From the NCBI RefSeq assembly GCF_003026105.1, contig NZ_PYNW01000010.1, positions 102,127 through 166,126 on the forward strand: a stretch of DNA of 64,000 nt, in the 5' to 3' direction. This document shows positions 48,611 to 57,920 of the stretch, one piece after another. Made by a program: the position numbers and the translations under genes. Positions within the stretch are counted from its first letter, which is position 1, and each line of letters opens with the position of its first letter. Source of the stretch: Photobacterium sp. GB-56. GTDB lineage: Bacteria; Pseudomonadota; Gammaproteobacteria; Enterobacterales; Vibrionaceae. The notes beneath the pieces are model-generated. The model had not been told where the DNA came from, made no database searches, and was given only the letters and a program-made list of their open reading frames with translations.

Positions 48611-48943
48611 ATGCCAACAGGGATCATCGTGGCAATTTGCATTCTATTTATCTTCTCATTTGGCTATTTTATTTTTAGCTATCGTCGACATACGCTGGGG
48701 CTTGGCGCGCCAGAGAAAAAACTCGACGTAATGATCCTCGATAAACAGAGCAATAAAATCATCGGTGCTCAAGCGGGCGAAGAAGATGAAGAATATTGGA
48801 TTTATGTTGAGCCGATATCAGGAGGACCAAAGCGTGAATTTATGGTGGGCATCCACTATTACCATGCTTTAAACCCAGGAGATAAAGGCACTATGACCTA
48901 TCGTGGACAACAGTTTATTCACTTTGCCTTACAGCGTGATTAA
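48611..48943 (+). CDS. yhhM: DUF2500 family protein (YhhM-like)
   Basis: 110-residue protein with one N-terminal membrane helix (about 4-24) and a soluble beta-rich domain. The C-terminal half has the family features YHALNPGDKGTMTYRGQQFI, the same pattern as E. coli YhhM. Function unknown. AAGGAG fixes the ATG at 48611; an upstream in-frame ATG at 48575 has no ribosome binding site. Confidence 0.85.
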   Translation: MPTGIIVAICILFIFSFGYFIFSYRRHTLGLGAPEKKLDVMILDKQSNKIIGAQAGEEDEEYWIYVEPISGGPKREFMVGIHYYHALNPGDKGTMTYRGQQFIHFALQRD

Positions 48944-48972
48944 CGCTATTTAAACCGCCAATAGGACGCAAT

Positions 48973-49002
48973 AAAAAAGCCTGACGTTGTCAGGCTTTTT
49001 TA
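48973..49002. terminator. Bidirectional terminator between DUF2500 gene and acyltransferase
   Basis: AGCCTGAC and GTCAGGCT pair with a 2-base centre, extended by A and T runs on both sides, between convergent genes. Confidence 0.9.
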
Positions 49003-49004
49003 TT

Positions 49005-50009
49005 TTATGGTACTAACCAAGCAGTTTTCGGACTACGGCTTAATAACCAACTAGCTCCTAACGCTAGCCCCCCCGCTATCACTGTCCAAACAGGGATAGC
49101 AATCAGAGGGTTCGCAAAATACCAATCATAATTTCGCAATGGCCATAAGAAAATAGGATGGAGCAAATACACGCCTAAACTATAGCGGCTCAGCATTGCT
49201 AATCGAGAACGCGCACTCTCACTAAATTTATCAAACATGTAACGACACAAAACAAAGACACCTGCGGCCGCTATTGCTGTATTCAGGGTTTTGTATGATA
49301 ACCAGCGACCAATTTTATATTCGCCAGCCACTAAACTATGGCTCACCACCATATAATCTGTCACCAACAAGGCCACAATTGCTAAAGGAATAAGCCACTT
49401 CATCGCAGGCCAATGATATTTGTACAGACAGTAGCCTAAGACTAAATAGCCACTGTATAGCAGGTAAGTTTCACTCCATAGGCCATCAATGTGATACAAA
49501 TACGATCCTGTGATCACCAGCCATACCATCACCACCCCTTTTACTTGTCCAGGCTCCATACGTTGTACCGCCCATTGATAAAAAGGGACTATGACATACA
49601 AAGGAATAAAGTAGTAAAAGAAACCTAGGTGGTAGTAAGTTTCATGAAAAGGCATGTCTGTCAGTAGCTTCCAACTGGTCGAAAAGTCTGTACCTGAGGC
49701 AGAAAACGCCGAGAAGAAAGCGTAGAAAGCAGACCAAACAACAAATGGGATCAACACTTTACCGACACGACGCTTGAAATAATAGCGCCCTTCAAATGGG
49801 CGTTCATCACTGAGCATTAATGCCCCTGTGATCATAATGAATACAGGTACAGCCCAACGACTAAAACTGTTAAAAGTAATCGCGGTGATCCATTCCCAGT
49901 TAGGTATTTGCCCTAATTGTTCTCGATACGGCCCTAAAACATGGATCACGACTACCGCAATGGCCGCAACCACCCGCAGAAGATCAAAATACCCAACCTT
50001 TTCTCTCAT
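49005..50009 (-). CDS. Acyltransferase 3 family membrane protein
   Basis: 334-residue inner-membrane protein with about ten helices, acyltransferase family 3 (PF01757). The start REKVGYFDLLRVVAAIAVVVIHVLG contains the conserved RxxAxxxVxxxH pattern with the catalytic His (shown in part). Such enzymes O-acetylate polysaccharides or lipids; the target is unknown. ATG at 50009 follows AGGG. It is isolated, not in an O-antigen cluster. Confidence 0.85.
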   Translation of the reverse strand: MREKVGYFDLLRVVAAIAVVVIHVLGPYREQLGQIPNWEWITAITFNSFSRWAVPVFIMITGALMLSDERPFEGRYYFKRRVGKVLIPFVVWSAFYAFFSAFSASGTDFSTSWKLLTDMPFHETYYHLGFFYYFIPLYVIVPFYQWAVQRMEPGQVKGVVMVWLVITGSYLYHIDGLWSETYLLYSGYLVLGYCLYKYHWPAMKWLIPLAIVALLVTDYMVVSHSLVAGEYKIGRWLSYKTLNTAIAAAGVFVLCRYMFDKFSESARSRLAMLSRYSLGVYLLHPIFLWPLRNYDWYFANPLIAIPVWTVIAGGLALGASWLLSRSPKTAWLVP

Positions 50010-50025
50010 CACCTATCCCTCTGCT

Positions 50026-50073
50026 ACAAAAAAGAGATGTTATTAATATCACTGATACCAATAACATCTCTTT
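50026..50073 (-). terminator. Terminator after the SDR gene
   Basis: AAAGAGATGTTATT (50031-50044) and AATAACATCTCTTT (50060-50073) are perfect 14-bp arms with a 15-base loop; on the minus strand they run into six T. Confidence 0.88.
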
Positions 50074-50169
50074 AAATATAACAGGGGATCAATAACATGT
50101 ATTGAATAAGCGCGTCTTTATTCACATTACTCACGACACGCTGACATTCCTTCCTTCAACACCAACGCA

Positions 50170-50892
50170 TTATGGTTGTTGGCGCGTTGCAGCAAGCACA
50201 ATTTCACGAATACATAAATTCTGCGGTTGGTTGTAAGCGTAGCTAATCGCATTCGCAATATCTTGTGGTGCAATCACCCCACCCATACCTTCTTTCCACT
50301 CTTCATAGCCTGCTTTAATCGCGTCACTACTGGTATGGCTCAATAATTCTGTTTCAACAGCACCTGGTGCAATGGTAATAAAGCGAACATTATCGTCAGC
50401 GACTTCTTCACGGATATTTTCAGTGATCGCGTGAACCGCAAATTTAGTTCCGCAATACGCCGCATGATTAGGGAAGGTTTTACGTCCTGCAATAGAGCTA
50501 ATGTTGATCACTGTACCGTGTTTACGTGCTTTCATGCCTGCCAATACAACGTGAATACCGTTTAGCATACCCATCACATTAACATTAAACATCGTCTGCC
50601 ATTCTGCTGGATCTTGTTCATCAGCTAAACCAAGTAACATCATGCCAGCATTGTTAATTAAACAATCAACAGGACCAAACTTTTCTTCCGCTTCAGTAAC
50701 GGCCGCTTGGATGGCTTGCGCATCAGTCACATCGACTGCTCGACATAGTGTATTAGGTAGGTTCATTGCTTCCATACGATCTACACGACGCGCAAGTAAT
50801 AATAATGGATAACCTTCTGCAGACAATTGACGCGCTGTTGCTTCACCAATACCCGAACTTGCACCCGTAATAACAACTAAAGATTTAGACAT
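50170..50892 (-). CDS. Short-chain dehydrogenase/reductase (classical SDR)
   Basis: 240-residue NADP-preferring classical SDR similar to YdfG-type 3-hydroxy acid or L-allo-threonine dehydrogenases. Cofactor motif TGASSGIG at 10-17, NNAG near 84, catalytic Ser and YxxxK in ISSIAG and YCGTK. The Arg pair in LLLARRVDR fits NADP(H). Substrate uncertain. It has its own strong terminator. Confidence 0.88.
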   Translation of the reverse strand: MSKSLVVITGASSGIGEATARQLSAEGYPLLLLARRVDRMEAMNLPNTLCRAVDVTDAQAIQAAVTEAEEKFGPVDCLINNAGMMLLGLADEQDPAEWQTMFNVNVMGMLNGIHVVLAGMKARKHGTVINISSIAGRKTFPNHAAYCGTKFAVHAITENIREEVADDNVRFITIAPGAVETELLSHTSSDAIKAGYEEWKEGMGGVIAPQDIANAISYAYNQPQNLCIREIVLAATRQQP

Positions 50893-51256
50893 AAGACTTT
50901 CCTACTCTGGTAATTCGAAAAATATTCAACAGGCCGACATGTTGTTGATGCATTCACTATAGGTCGGATTGAGAGAAGTGAAAAATATCAATTTCTTAGG
51001 TTTATCATCAAAAAAAATTATGGATAAGAGATTTTTTTATTCGCTTTTCTTATCTAACTGAAACTTTTTATGCAACAAGAAACACAACAGCAAAAGCAGT
51101 TTAAAATTCTATCCAAAGACAAGTTTTAAAGTCTTATTCATTACCTATTTACAATTAGAAACAATTTAACATTGATTTTACAACATTTTGCGAGATAACA
51201 TATTATTCACAAAAGCAGTACCCATTGATGGGATTAAAACTATATTGGAGGTAGTG
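50893..51256. other. Intergenic region between SDR and AbgT genes
   Basis: 364 bp, AT-rich, holding divergent promoters. GATAAGA (51023-51029) and TCTTATC (51048-51054) form an inverted repeat with an 18-base spacer. GGAGGTAGTG before 51257 is the abgT ribosome binding site. No gene seen. Confidence 0.5.
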
Positions 51257-52852
51257 ATGCATTCATCAGCTTCACAACAACAACCACATCCTAAGAAAAC
51301 ACTTTTTACCCGTTTTCTTGATACCGTCGAATGGTTAGGTAACTTATTACCTCACCCAATCACACTCTTCGCTATCTTCTGTGTCGCGATTTTAGTTGCC
51401 TCTGGCATCGCAGGCTATTTCGGTGTTTCTGTTGCCGATCCTCGACCAGAAGGCGCACCAGGTCGTGCTGCAGACGGCATGATCCACGTGGTCAGCCTAT
51501 TAAATGCTGAAGGCTTGCAACTTATCGTGGCAAACCTGGTGAAAAACTTCACTGGCTTTGCACCACTAGGTACCGTACTGGTTGCCATGTTAGGTGTCGC
51601 GATTGCTGAACACTCAGGCCTACTTTCTTCGGCGATGCGTGGTTTAGTGATGGGCGCATCTCGTCGCATGGTAACTCTGGTTGTGGTATTTGCCGGTATT
51701 ATCTCTAACACCGCCTCAGAGCTTGGCTACGTGGTACTTATTCCACTTGCGGCAATGCTATTCCACTCGCTAGGTCGTCACCCATTAGCAGGTCTTGCAG
51801 CCGCTTTTGCTGGTGTATCTGGTGGCTACAGTGCGAACTTACTACTAGGTACGGTTGATCCCCTGCTATCGGGTATTACCCAGACTGCAGCACAAATGAT
51901 CGATCCTAATTACACTGTTGGCCCAGAAGTGAACTGGTACTTCATGTTTGCTTCAACCTTTGCTATCACCATCATGGGTGCGTTCGTTACAGAGAAAATC
52001 GTTGAGCCGAAACTAGGCAAATACGATGCCTCTGAAGCCAGTGATGATTTAAGCCAAGATAAAATGGGCAAACTGACTGCGCTTGAGAAGAGAGGTTTGA
52101 AAGCGGCGGGTCTTGCAGCGCTAGCTGTTGCAGCACTACTCGCACTGACAATTGTGCCTGCTGACGGTATTTTACGTAACCCACAAACAGGTTTAGTGGC
52201 AGGCTCTCCGTTCCTTAAAGGTATCGTGGCATTTATCTTCGTGTTCTTCGCCATCCCGGGTTTTGTCTACGGTAAAGTAGTAGGCACAATGAAGAACGAC
52301 CGTGATGTGATCAACGCGATGTCTGTGTCAATGTCATCAATGGGTATGTACATTGTACTGGTGTTCTTCGCAGCTCAATTCGTGGCGTTCTTTAAGTGGA
52401 CTAACTTCGGTCAAGTGTTCGCGGTTGGTGGTGCAGATTTCCTACAGTCTATTGGTCTAACAGGCCCAGCGCTGTTCTTCGCCTTCATCCTAATGTGTGG
52501 TTTTATCAACCTCATGATTGGTTCGGCATCAGCGCAGTGGGCGGTAACCGCACCTATCTTTATTCCAATGTTAATGCTGGTAGGTTATGCGCCTGAAACC
52601 ATTCAAGCGGCATACCGTATCGGTGATTCTGTTACCAACATCATCACCCCTATGATGAGCTACTTCGGTATGATCCTAGCAGTAGCCACTCGTTACCAGA
52701 AGAACCTTGGTTTAGGTACGCTAATAGCAACCATGCTGCCTTATTCGATTGTATTCGTGATTGGCTGGAGCATCATGTTCTATGTTTGGGTGTTCGTACT
52801 GGGTATCCCAGTCGGCCCAGGTGCGAATACTTACTACAACATCGCAGGTTAA
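51257..52852 (+). CDS. AbgT family transporter
   Basis: 531-residue inner-membrane protein with about 11-13 helices, family AbgT. Members import p-aminobenzoyl-glutamate or export sulfonamides by ion coupling. Conserved stretches include NTASELGYVVLIPLAAMLF, the hairpin GGYSANLLLGTVDPLLSGIT, and SASAQWAVTAPIFIPMLM near the C-terminus. GGAGG fixes the ATG at 51257; a longer frame to 51188 has none. A LysR regulator follows. Confidence 0.92.
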   Translation: MHSSASQQQPHPKKTLFTRFLDTVEWLGNLLPHPITLFAIFCVAILVASGIAGYFGVSVADPRPEGAPGRAADGMIHVVSLLNAEGLQLIVANLVKNFTGFAPLGTVLVAMLGVAIAEHSGLLSSAMRGLVMGASRRMVTLVVVFAGIISNTASELGYVVLIPLAAMLFHSLGRHPLAGLAAAFAGVSGGYSANLLLGTVDPLLSGITQTAAQMIDPNYTVGPEVNWYFMFASTFAITIMGAFVTEKIVEPKLGKYDASEASDDLSQDKMGKLTALEKRGLKAAGLAALAVAALLALTIVPADGILRNPQTGLVAGSPFLKGIVAFIFVFFAIPGFVYGKVVGTMKNDRDVINAMSVSMSSMGMYIVLVFFAAQFVAFFKWTNFGQVFAVGGADFLQSIGLTGPALFFAFILMCGFINLMIGSASAQWAVTAPIFIPMLMLVGYAPETIQAAYRIGDSVTNIITPMMSYFGMILAVATRYQKNLGLGTLIATMLPYSIVFVIGWSIMFYVWVFVLGIPVGPGANTYYNIAG

Positions 52853-52868
52853 CCTGTAATCCTCCTTT

Positions 52869-52895
52869 AGCCGGGCACCATGTCCGGCTTTTTTG
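52869..52895 (+). terminator. Terminator after abgT-like gene
   Basis: AGCCGGG and TCCGGCT pair (one G-T) with a 7-base loop, followed by six T. Confidence 0.82.
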
Positions 52896-52965
52896 TGCCT
52901 GTTTTCCCGCTTATTCGATTCCTATGATAATCTGCTCACTTAGCATCATATGCAGGTAACTTACG

Positions 52966-53823
52966 ATGGATTTACGACTACTACGCTTTTTCATTGCAGT
53001 TTATGAAGAAAAAAACATCACCCTTGCCGCAGAGCGCTGCTTTGTTTCTCAACCGTCGATCTCTAACGGTATTAAGCAACTAGAGCAAGAGCTGAATACT
53101 GTACTGTTTTTACGTCATAAAAAAGGGGTTGATGTCACCGATGAAGCTCACTACTTATATCCGTTAGCGATCCGTTTGCTTAATGATGTAAATACCCTAC
53201 CGCAACTGTTCCAGCAACGCACCGAGCGATTACCACTGACCTTGGCAAATTTTCCTGATTTAAGCCAAAGCCAACTGGCGAAAGTCTTTGCAACTTTACA
53301 CCACAACATTGCCAATTTATCGCTCGAACTGGTTGATCACGAAAAACCTGCCGATGCGCGCTTAACTCTTGATATGTTCAAAGCAGAAGATGAGATCTTT
53401 TTGCCGCTATGGGATGAAGATTACGTCCTCTGCATGTTGCCTGATCACCCGTTGGCAAACTTGCCGTCGGTCTCGCCTGAGCAATTGCACCAACATGATT
53501 TTATTGAGTGCCCGCCTTGCGAAGCCCATCAGCAGACTATTAGCTTACTCGCCTGTGATGGCCTATCCGTTAATCTCGTTGCAAAAGCTGAGCATAAAAC
53601 TCAAGTCATGCACTTGGTTCAAGCTGGGCTTGGCATTTCGTTTCTCCCTACAGGGGTACTGGAAAGTGCCAATCAATTGGTGGCAGTACCGTTAGAAGGA
53701 CCACGGATGTTCCGCCGTTTAGGGCTGTGCTATCCCGCCAGTAAAACCTTAAACCCGGCCCTTTCTGAGTGCATTAAGGTACTGAGCCAAAGCGTGACCG
53801 CAACACAGGCAGAAAAAGGTTAA
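52966..53823 (+). CDS. LysR family transcriptional regulator
   Basis: 285 residues. N-terminal winged helix-turn-helix (LAAERCFVSQPSISNGIKQLEQEL, residues about 20-43) and a C-terminal periplasmic-binding-protein-like effector domain. It lies just behind the AbgT gene in the same direction, separated by a terminator, so it could regulate that transporter, but LysR regulators are more often divergent from their target. Effector unknown. Confidence 0.88.
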   Translation: MDLRLLRFFIAVYEEKNITLAAERCFVSQPSISNGIKQLEQELNTVLFLRHKKGVDVTDEAHYLYPLAIRLLNDVNTLPQLFQQRTERLPLTLANFPDLSQSQLAKVFATLHHNIANLSLELVDHEKPADARLTLDMFKAEDEIFLPLWDEDYVLCMLPDHPLANLPSVSPEQLHQHDFIECPPCEAHQQTISLLACDGLSVNLVAKAEHKTQVMHLVQAGLGISFLPTGVLESANQLVAVPLEGPRMFRRLGLCYPASKTLNPALSECIKVLSQSVTATQAEKG

Positions 53824-53902
53824 GTTTTTCCTATCACCCCTTGCTATGGTGAAAACTGCCACGGTGATCTAATCGCAGCGTAAATAGTCATCACTCTCTT
53901 TA

Positions 53903-53944
53903 GAAAGCCACTCGATGTTTACCGAATCACATCTGGTGGCTTTC
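53903..53944 (+). terminator. Hairpin after the LysR gene
   Basis: GAAAGCCAC and GTGGCTTTC are perfect 9-bp arms, with further inner pairing, about 80 bp after the stop codon. The T tract is poor, so termination is probable but not sure. Confidence 0.5.
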
Positions 53945-54092
53945 GCTTATCTAGCCAATAAAGATAGCTAAAACCTATTGGTACAATAGAACCTAACAGT
54001 TATATCTATCATGAGGTTCACCCTATAATGAATACATCTTCTGAGAGGTCAGCACCTTTTAGCTAATTTATCGAATAAGTGAGGAAAGTAGC

Positions 54093-54569
54093 ATGACTAG
54101 CGAAATGAATTTAATCGGTCTCAATACCCAAAAAGCGCAAGCTCTGGCTACAGACCTCAATAAATTATTAGCTGATTACCAAGTATTATACATGAATACC
54201 CGTGGCTATCACTGGAACATTAAAGGACAAGAGTTTTTTGAACTTCATGTGAAGTTTGAAGAGATCTACACCGATCTTCAGCTAAAAATCGATGAACTTG
54301 CAGAGCGGATTTTAACCCTTGGTCATACGCCAGATCATAGCTTCAGCAGTTACCTCACCGTGAGTGATATCAAAGAACATCGCAATGCAACACAAGGTAA
54401 AGACTGTGTTGAAGGCTTAGTAAATGGTTTTAGTGTCTTGCTACGTTTAGAACGTCAAATTTTAGCGCAAGCAGGTGATGCGGGTGATGAAGGTACGGCA
54501 GCATTGATGGGTGATTACATCCGTGAACAAGAAAAACTGCTATGGATGTTAAATGCATACCGCCAATAG
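54093..54569 (+). CDS. dps: DNA-protection ferritin-like protein Dps
   Basis: 158-residue dodecameric mini-ferritin that oxidises and stores iron with peroxide and shields DNA. The ferroxidase residues lie in RGYHWNIKGQEFFELHVKFE and YTDLQLKIDELAERI near residues 38-70. GAGG precedes the ATG. TATAAT at 54024-54029 may be the -10, but its -35 is poor, as expected for activator or stress-sigma control. Confidence 0.93.
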   Translation: MTSEMNLIGLNTQKAQALATDLNKLLADYQVLYMNTRGYHWNIKGQEFFELHVKFEEIYTDLQLKIDELAERILTLGHTPDHSFSSYLTVSDIKEHRNATQGKDCVEGLVNGFSVLLRLERQILAQAGDAGDEGTAALMGDYIREQEKLLWMLNAYRQ

Positions 54570-54706
54570 AGAATAGATAAACAAGCAGATATGAATTTAG
54601 TTGGGCCATATTATATGTGCTGTATCAACGGCGCGGCCCGCTTCGGCTCTCCAACTGCAATATTATGATTCCCATTCGGGGGCGAGACTACATAGCCCCC
54701 ATTTTT
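54570..54706. other. GC-rich segment and terminator after dps
   Basis: About 137 bp. 54632-54656 is unusually GC-rich for this genome. GGGGGC (54678-54683) and GCCCCC (54695-54700) form a hairpin followed by six T, a terminator for dps. The stretch could include a small RNA, but I see no known family. Confidence 0.6.
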
Positions 54707-55930
54707 TCATCGTTTTAAATTCACTGCGGTACATTTATCTGCCCACTCAACCGCAGCTAAATAACTTTCATGCACCACTTTTTCTTTTATCCCCAACACC
54801 TGACAACAAATCTGTACCCGTGTCCAATCTGCAGTACTAAACGCATCAACCACATCCAACACTAAGCCCAATCGCCCATTACGTTGTAAAAGTGCGGATT
54901 TAATTTCAGGTTGAAGCTGGATCATATCCAGTAAGCTCTCTAATGAATTATCAAGCAAGGCATCCAATAACGAGAACATCCCGGCTAAAAAAGCTTGTTC
55001 TGAGCGCAGCACAATGCCGCCTTTTGTCACCAGTAACTCACACATTTTGGCGCGTAATAACGATAAAGCATAAAGCTCTTTCGGCTTATCAAGCGCAGCA
55101 TGCGCGGTCGCCACCACACCAATAAATAAGCGTAAGTTATCTTCACCTAAATACACTAAAGCTTGGCGAAATGAGCTGATCGGTGAGCGTAAGCGCTTGG
55201 TCACGGTATTGACGTAACGGAGTAATAAATAGGACAGAGAGACATCACTGCTAATAATGGTTTCGATACGCGAAAAATCGACCGGATCATGGGAGATTTC
55301 ATGCAGTAGCTGTACCGTTGTAAGCTCTGATGGTGCCACTTTACGGCTTTTTAGCATTTCAGGTTTACTGAAAAAATAACCTTGAAATAAATGAAATCCC
55401 GCAGCTAATGCTTGCGAATAGTCATCATAGGTTTCGACTTTTTCCGCTAAAAACTTGGCTTTTAGGTGCTGGTTATCTTTGACATATTGGCAGGCTTGAT
55501 CGAGACCTAGCGCCAGTAAATCTAACTTAATGACGGATATATACGGCAGGAAACGCTGCCATTCAGGATGACAATCAAAATCATCAAGCGCAAAGAGATA
55601 GCCTTTTTGGTGGAGATGTTTAACTGCCTGTAAAAGCTCATCACTTGGACGACAACTTTCAAGAATTTCAATAATAACTTTATCTTTAGGCAGTAATAAT
55701 GGCATCAATTCAATCAAACAATGCTCAGGAAAATTAATAAAATTTCGCTGACCTTTGTATGAGCGGTTGTCACCAATCGCCATGTAATTTTCCATAACTA
55801 AGCGACATGTCGCTTCACTCGCATCGATATTCGGAAAAGCATTACTTTCTCCGTCACGAAATAATAATTCATAGCCAATCGTTTGTTGCTTACGATTAAA
55901 AATTGGCTGACGAGCAACATAGGAATACAT
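54707..55930 (-). CDS. EAL/HDOD domain protein (YuxH-like, CdgJ type)
   Basis: 407 residues. An EAL-like domain (about 1-200) begins YSYVARQPIFNRKQQTIGYELLFR; the usual EAL triad is replaced by ELL and later catalytic motifs are altered (ILESC, LDDFDCH), so diesterase activity is uncertain. An HDOD domain (about 200-400) follows. Vibrio CdgJ with this layout affects motility and biofilm. ATG at 55930 is preferred to the TTG before it. Confidence 0.85.
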   Translation of the reverse strand: MYSYVARQPIFNRKQQTIGYELLFRDGESNAFPNIDASEATCRLVMENYMAIGDNRSYKGQRNFINFPEHCLIELMPLLLPKDKVIIEILESCRPSDELLQAVKHLHQKGYLFALDDFDCHPEWQRFLPYISVIKLDLLALGLDQACQYVKDNQHLKAKFLAEKVETYDDYSQALAAGFHLFQGYFFSKPEMLKSRKVAPSELTTVQLLHEISHDPVDFSRIETIISSDVSLSYLLLRYVNTVTKRLRSPISSFRQALVYLGEDNLRLFIGVVATAHAALDKPKELYALSLLRAKMCELLVTKGGIVLRSEQAFLAGMFSLLDALLDNSLESLLDMIQLQPEIKSALLQRNGRLGLVLDVVDAFSTADWTRVQICCQVLGIKEKVVHESYLAAVEWADKCTAVNLKR

Positions 55931-55959
55931 CAAACCTTTCCTTTATCTATCATCAAAAT

Positions 55960-56577
55960 TTACGCGCGAGCCAAAGCAAGTAAAGCACCACATCCGATAA
56001 ACATAGATCCGAATAAACGGTTTAAACGAGACATCACCGTTGTTGAACGGATATAGCGGGTAAAGCGTGACGCTAACAGTACATAAAATAACATTACACA
56101 ACCATCGACGACTAATGTCGTGATACCAAGTACCAATAACTGCGGTAATTGAGGTTCTACTGGATTGATAAACTGAGGAAATAACGCAACTAAGAACACA
56201 ATCGTTTTAGGATTGGTTAAATTGACAAACACTGCTCGTTTAAACAATGTGGTAGCCGATATGGAGCTATCACGCTCATCTAAGGCTAATGCTGACTTCT
56301 CGCGCCATTTTTGGATCCCGAGCCACACTAAATACACCGCGCCTAGCCATTTAATAATGGTAAAAGCCAACTCAGAGCCAGCGACTATCGTTCCTAGCCC
56401 TACGCCAACAAGAATGATGTGTGCAGCCATACCACACTGCAAGCCGATAATAGAGGCTAATGACTTACGCCAGCCATAAACCATCCCATTACTGATTGAA
56501 TTTACGGTCCCAGAGCCAGGTGCAAAACTAAAGATAACTGCAGCGAGCAAATATGCTAACCAAACATCAATACTCAT
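55960..56577 (-). CDS. LysE/RhtB family amino acid exporter
   Basis: 205-residue inner-membrane protein with about six helices. The family motif FAPGSGTVNSISNGMVYGWR occupies residues 18-37, and the helix NLTNPKTIVFLVALFPQFI follows near 115. Exports amino acids or homoserine lactones; substrate unknown. It lies 29 bp upstream of the EAL/HDOD gene and may share its transcript. Confidence 0.88.
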   Translation of the reverse strand: MSIDVWLAYLLAAVIFSFAPGSGTVNSISNGMVYGWRKSLASIIGLQCGMAAHIILVGVGLGTIVAGSELAFTIIKWLGAVYLVWLGIQKWREKSALALDERDSSISATTLFKRAVFVNLTNPKTIVFLVALFPQFINPVEPQLPQLLVLGITTLVVDGCVMLFYVLLASRFTRYIRSTTVMSRLNRLFGSMFIGCGALLALARA

Positions 56578-56782
56578 GTGATCTCAATGAAATTTTTATG
56601 ACATTTATAAAATGCGTTTATAACCTGAATAGAACAAATAAAGCAATATGGATACACTTATTCTGTCTTAGATAAATAAGGTATACTGTACTAAGTATGC
56701 CATTTTTGACTAATCCACAGTAATCGCCACGCCATAATTTGCTGTGATGATTTTTAAACAGATAAATTTCGGACGCGCTTTA

Positions 56783-57763
56783 ATGACTTGTCAACCTTCG
56801 ACTTTTCTCCCTTTTTCTCAAGAAGAACATTTCACAGACACAATGACGAGTGCGGTAAGTGAAATGTGGCAACAACGTCACGAAGGAAAATTCACAGGCG
56901 TTAAACAATGTGAATTAGGATGGGTCAGTTTAACCCCAAAGTGCAGTGATAAAGTCATTATCGTGGTTAATGGACGAGTAGAAACCTATTGGAAATACCA
57001 AGAGCTGTTCTATGATTTAGTCAAACAAGGCTACCATGTTTATTCCTTCGACCATCGTGGTCAGGGCGTGTCAGAACGCTTAGTGGACGATCATGAATTG
57101 GGGTATGTCGAAAACTTTGATGACTACGTTGAAGACCTGCATCTTTTTATGCAAAACATCGTCAAACCACAAGGTTATAAACAGCACTTCATCCTTGGTC
57201 ATTCGATGGGGGGGGCAATCACCAGTTTAGCACTTGCTCGTTATCCCACTCTTTTTGATCGCGCCGTACTAAGTGCGCCAATGCATGGCATCTATGTTAA
57301 ACCGCACTTAAAGCCCTTTGCCGAAGCCTTGATTGGCATCACCGAATTATTTCGTCGTCAACCTCACTATGCTATTGGTCAAAAGCCCTATTATGCAAAA
57401 CCGTTCAATGGCAACTTGCTTACCCACAGCCAAACACGTTACCAATGGTTTCGCGAGCTTTATGATGTCCGCCCTGAATTACGCATTGGTGGCGCAAGTA
57501 ATCACTGGGTATGGGAAAGTATTAAAGCAGCACGTCGAGCGATTCAACAAGCCAATACCATCACTATCCCTGTTCTTTTACTTCAAGGCAGTGAAGATAA
57601 AATTGTTGATAACGCCTGTCAGCAGCAATTTCATCAACAGCTAAACCAAGGCTCTGGACACTGTGATTTTCAGATCATTGAAGGTTCTCGCCATGAGATC
57701 TTATTTGAAAGTGATCCGCTCCGTAACCAAGCGATTACCGCACTCTTGGCGCATTTTGCTTAA
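56783..57763 (+). CDS. pldB: Lysophospholipase L2
   Basis: Alpha/beta-hydrolase of 326 residues that deacylates lysophospholipids at the inner membrane. Nucleophile Ser in ILGHSMGGA near residue 137, DHRGQGVS before it, and His in GSRHEILFES near the C-terminus. I chose the ATG at 56783 because the distance to the conserved WQQRHEGKFTGV then equals that in E. coli PldB; starts at 56744/56747 remain possible. No strong ribosome binding site at either. Followed by yigL, as in E. coli. Confidence 0.88.
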   Translation: MTCQPSTFLPFSQEEHFTDTMTSAVSEMWQQRHEGKFTGVKQCELGWVSLTPKCSDKVIIVVNGRVETYWKYQELFYDLVKQGYHVYSFDHRGQGVSERLVDDHELGYVENFDDYVEDLHLFMQNIVKPQGYKQHFILGHSMGGAITSLALARYPTLFDRAVLSAPMHGIYVKPHLKPFAEALIGITELFRRQPHYAIGQKPYYAKPFNGNLLTHSQTRYQWFRELYDVRPELRIGGASNHWVWESIKAARRAIQQANTITIPVLLLQGSEDKIVDNACQQQFHQQLNQGSGHCDFQIIEGSRHEILFESDPLRNQAITALLAHFA

Positions 57764-57920
57764 TCTTCACTAACAGACTTTCGTTTTTATCAAGCGAACG
57801 AAAAGCGGAAGTCTAATTATCCAACTTTAGCCTCTTTTTTCCTCTTTGACTTGTTCTAGAATTAATCTCTCATTGGCATGCTACATACCATTACCGCCCG
57901 TTTTACTATCGAGAGTTCAC

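Noticed and set aside
51023..51054. GATAAGA/TCTTATC inverted repeat upstream of the AbgT gene
   Set aside because: Arms are short with an 18-base AT-rich spacer; chance occurrence is likely in this composition, so it is noted only in the region entry.
54601..54840. 79-codon plus-strand frame after dps
   Set aside because: Runs through the terminator and antisense into the EAL/HDOD gene.
57774..57813. Imperfect inverted repeat between pldB and yigL
   Set aside because: Pairing is interrupted and no T tract follows, so I do not call a terminator.
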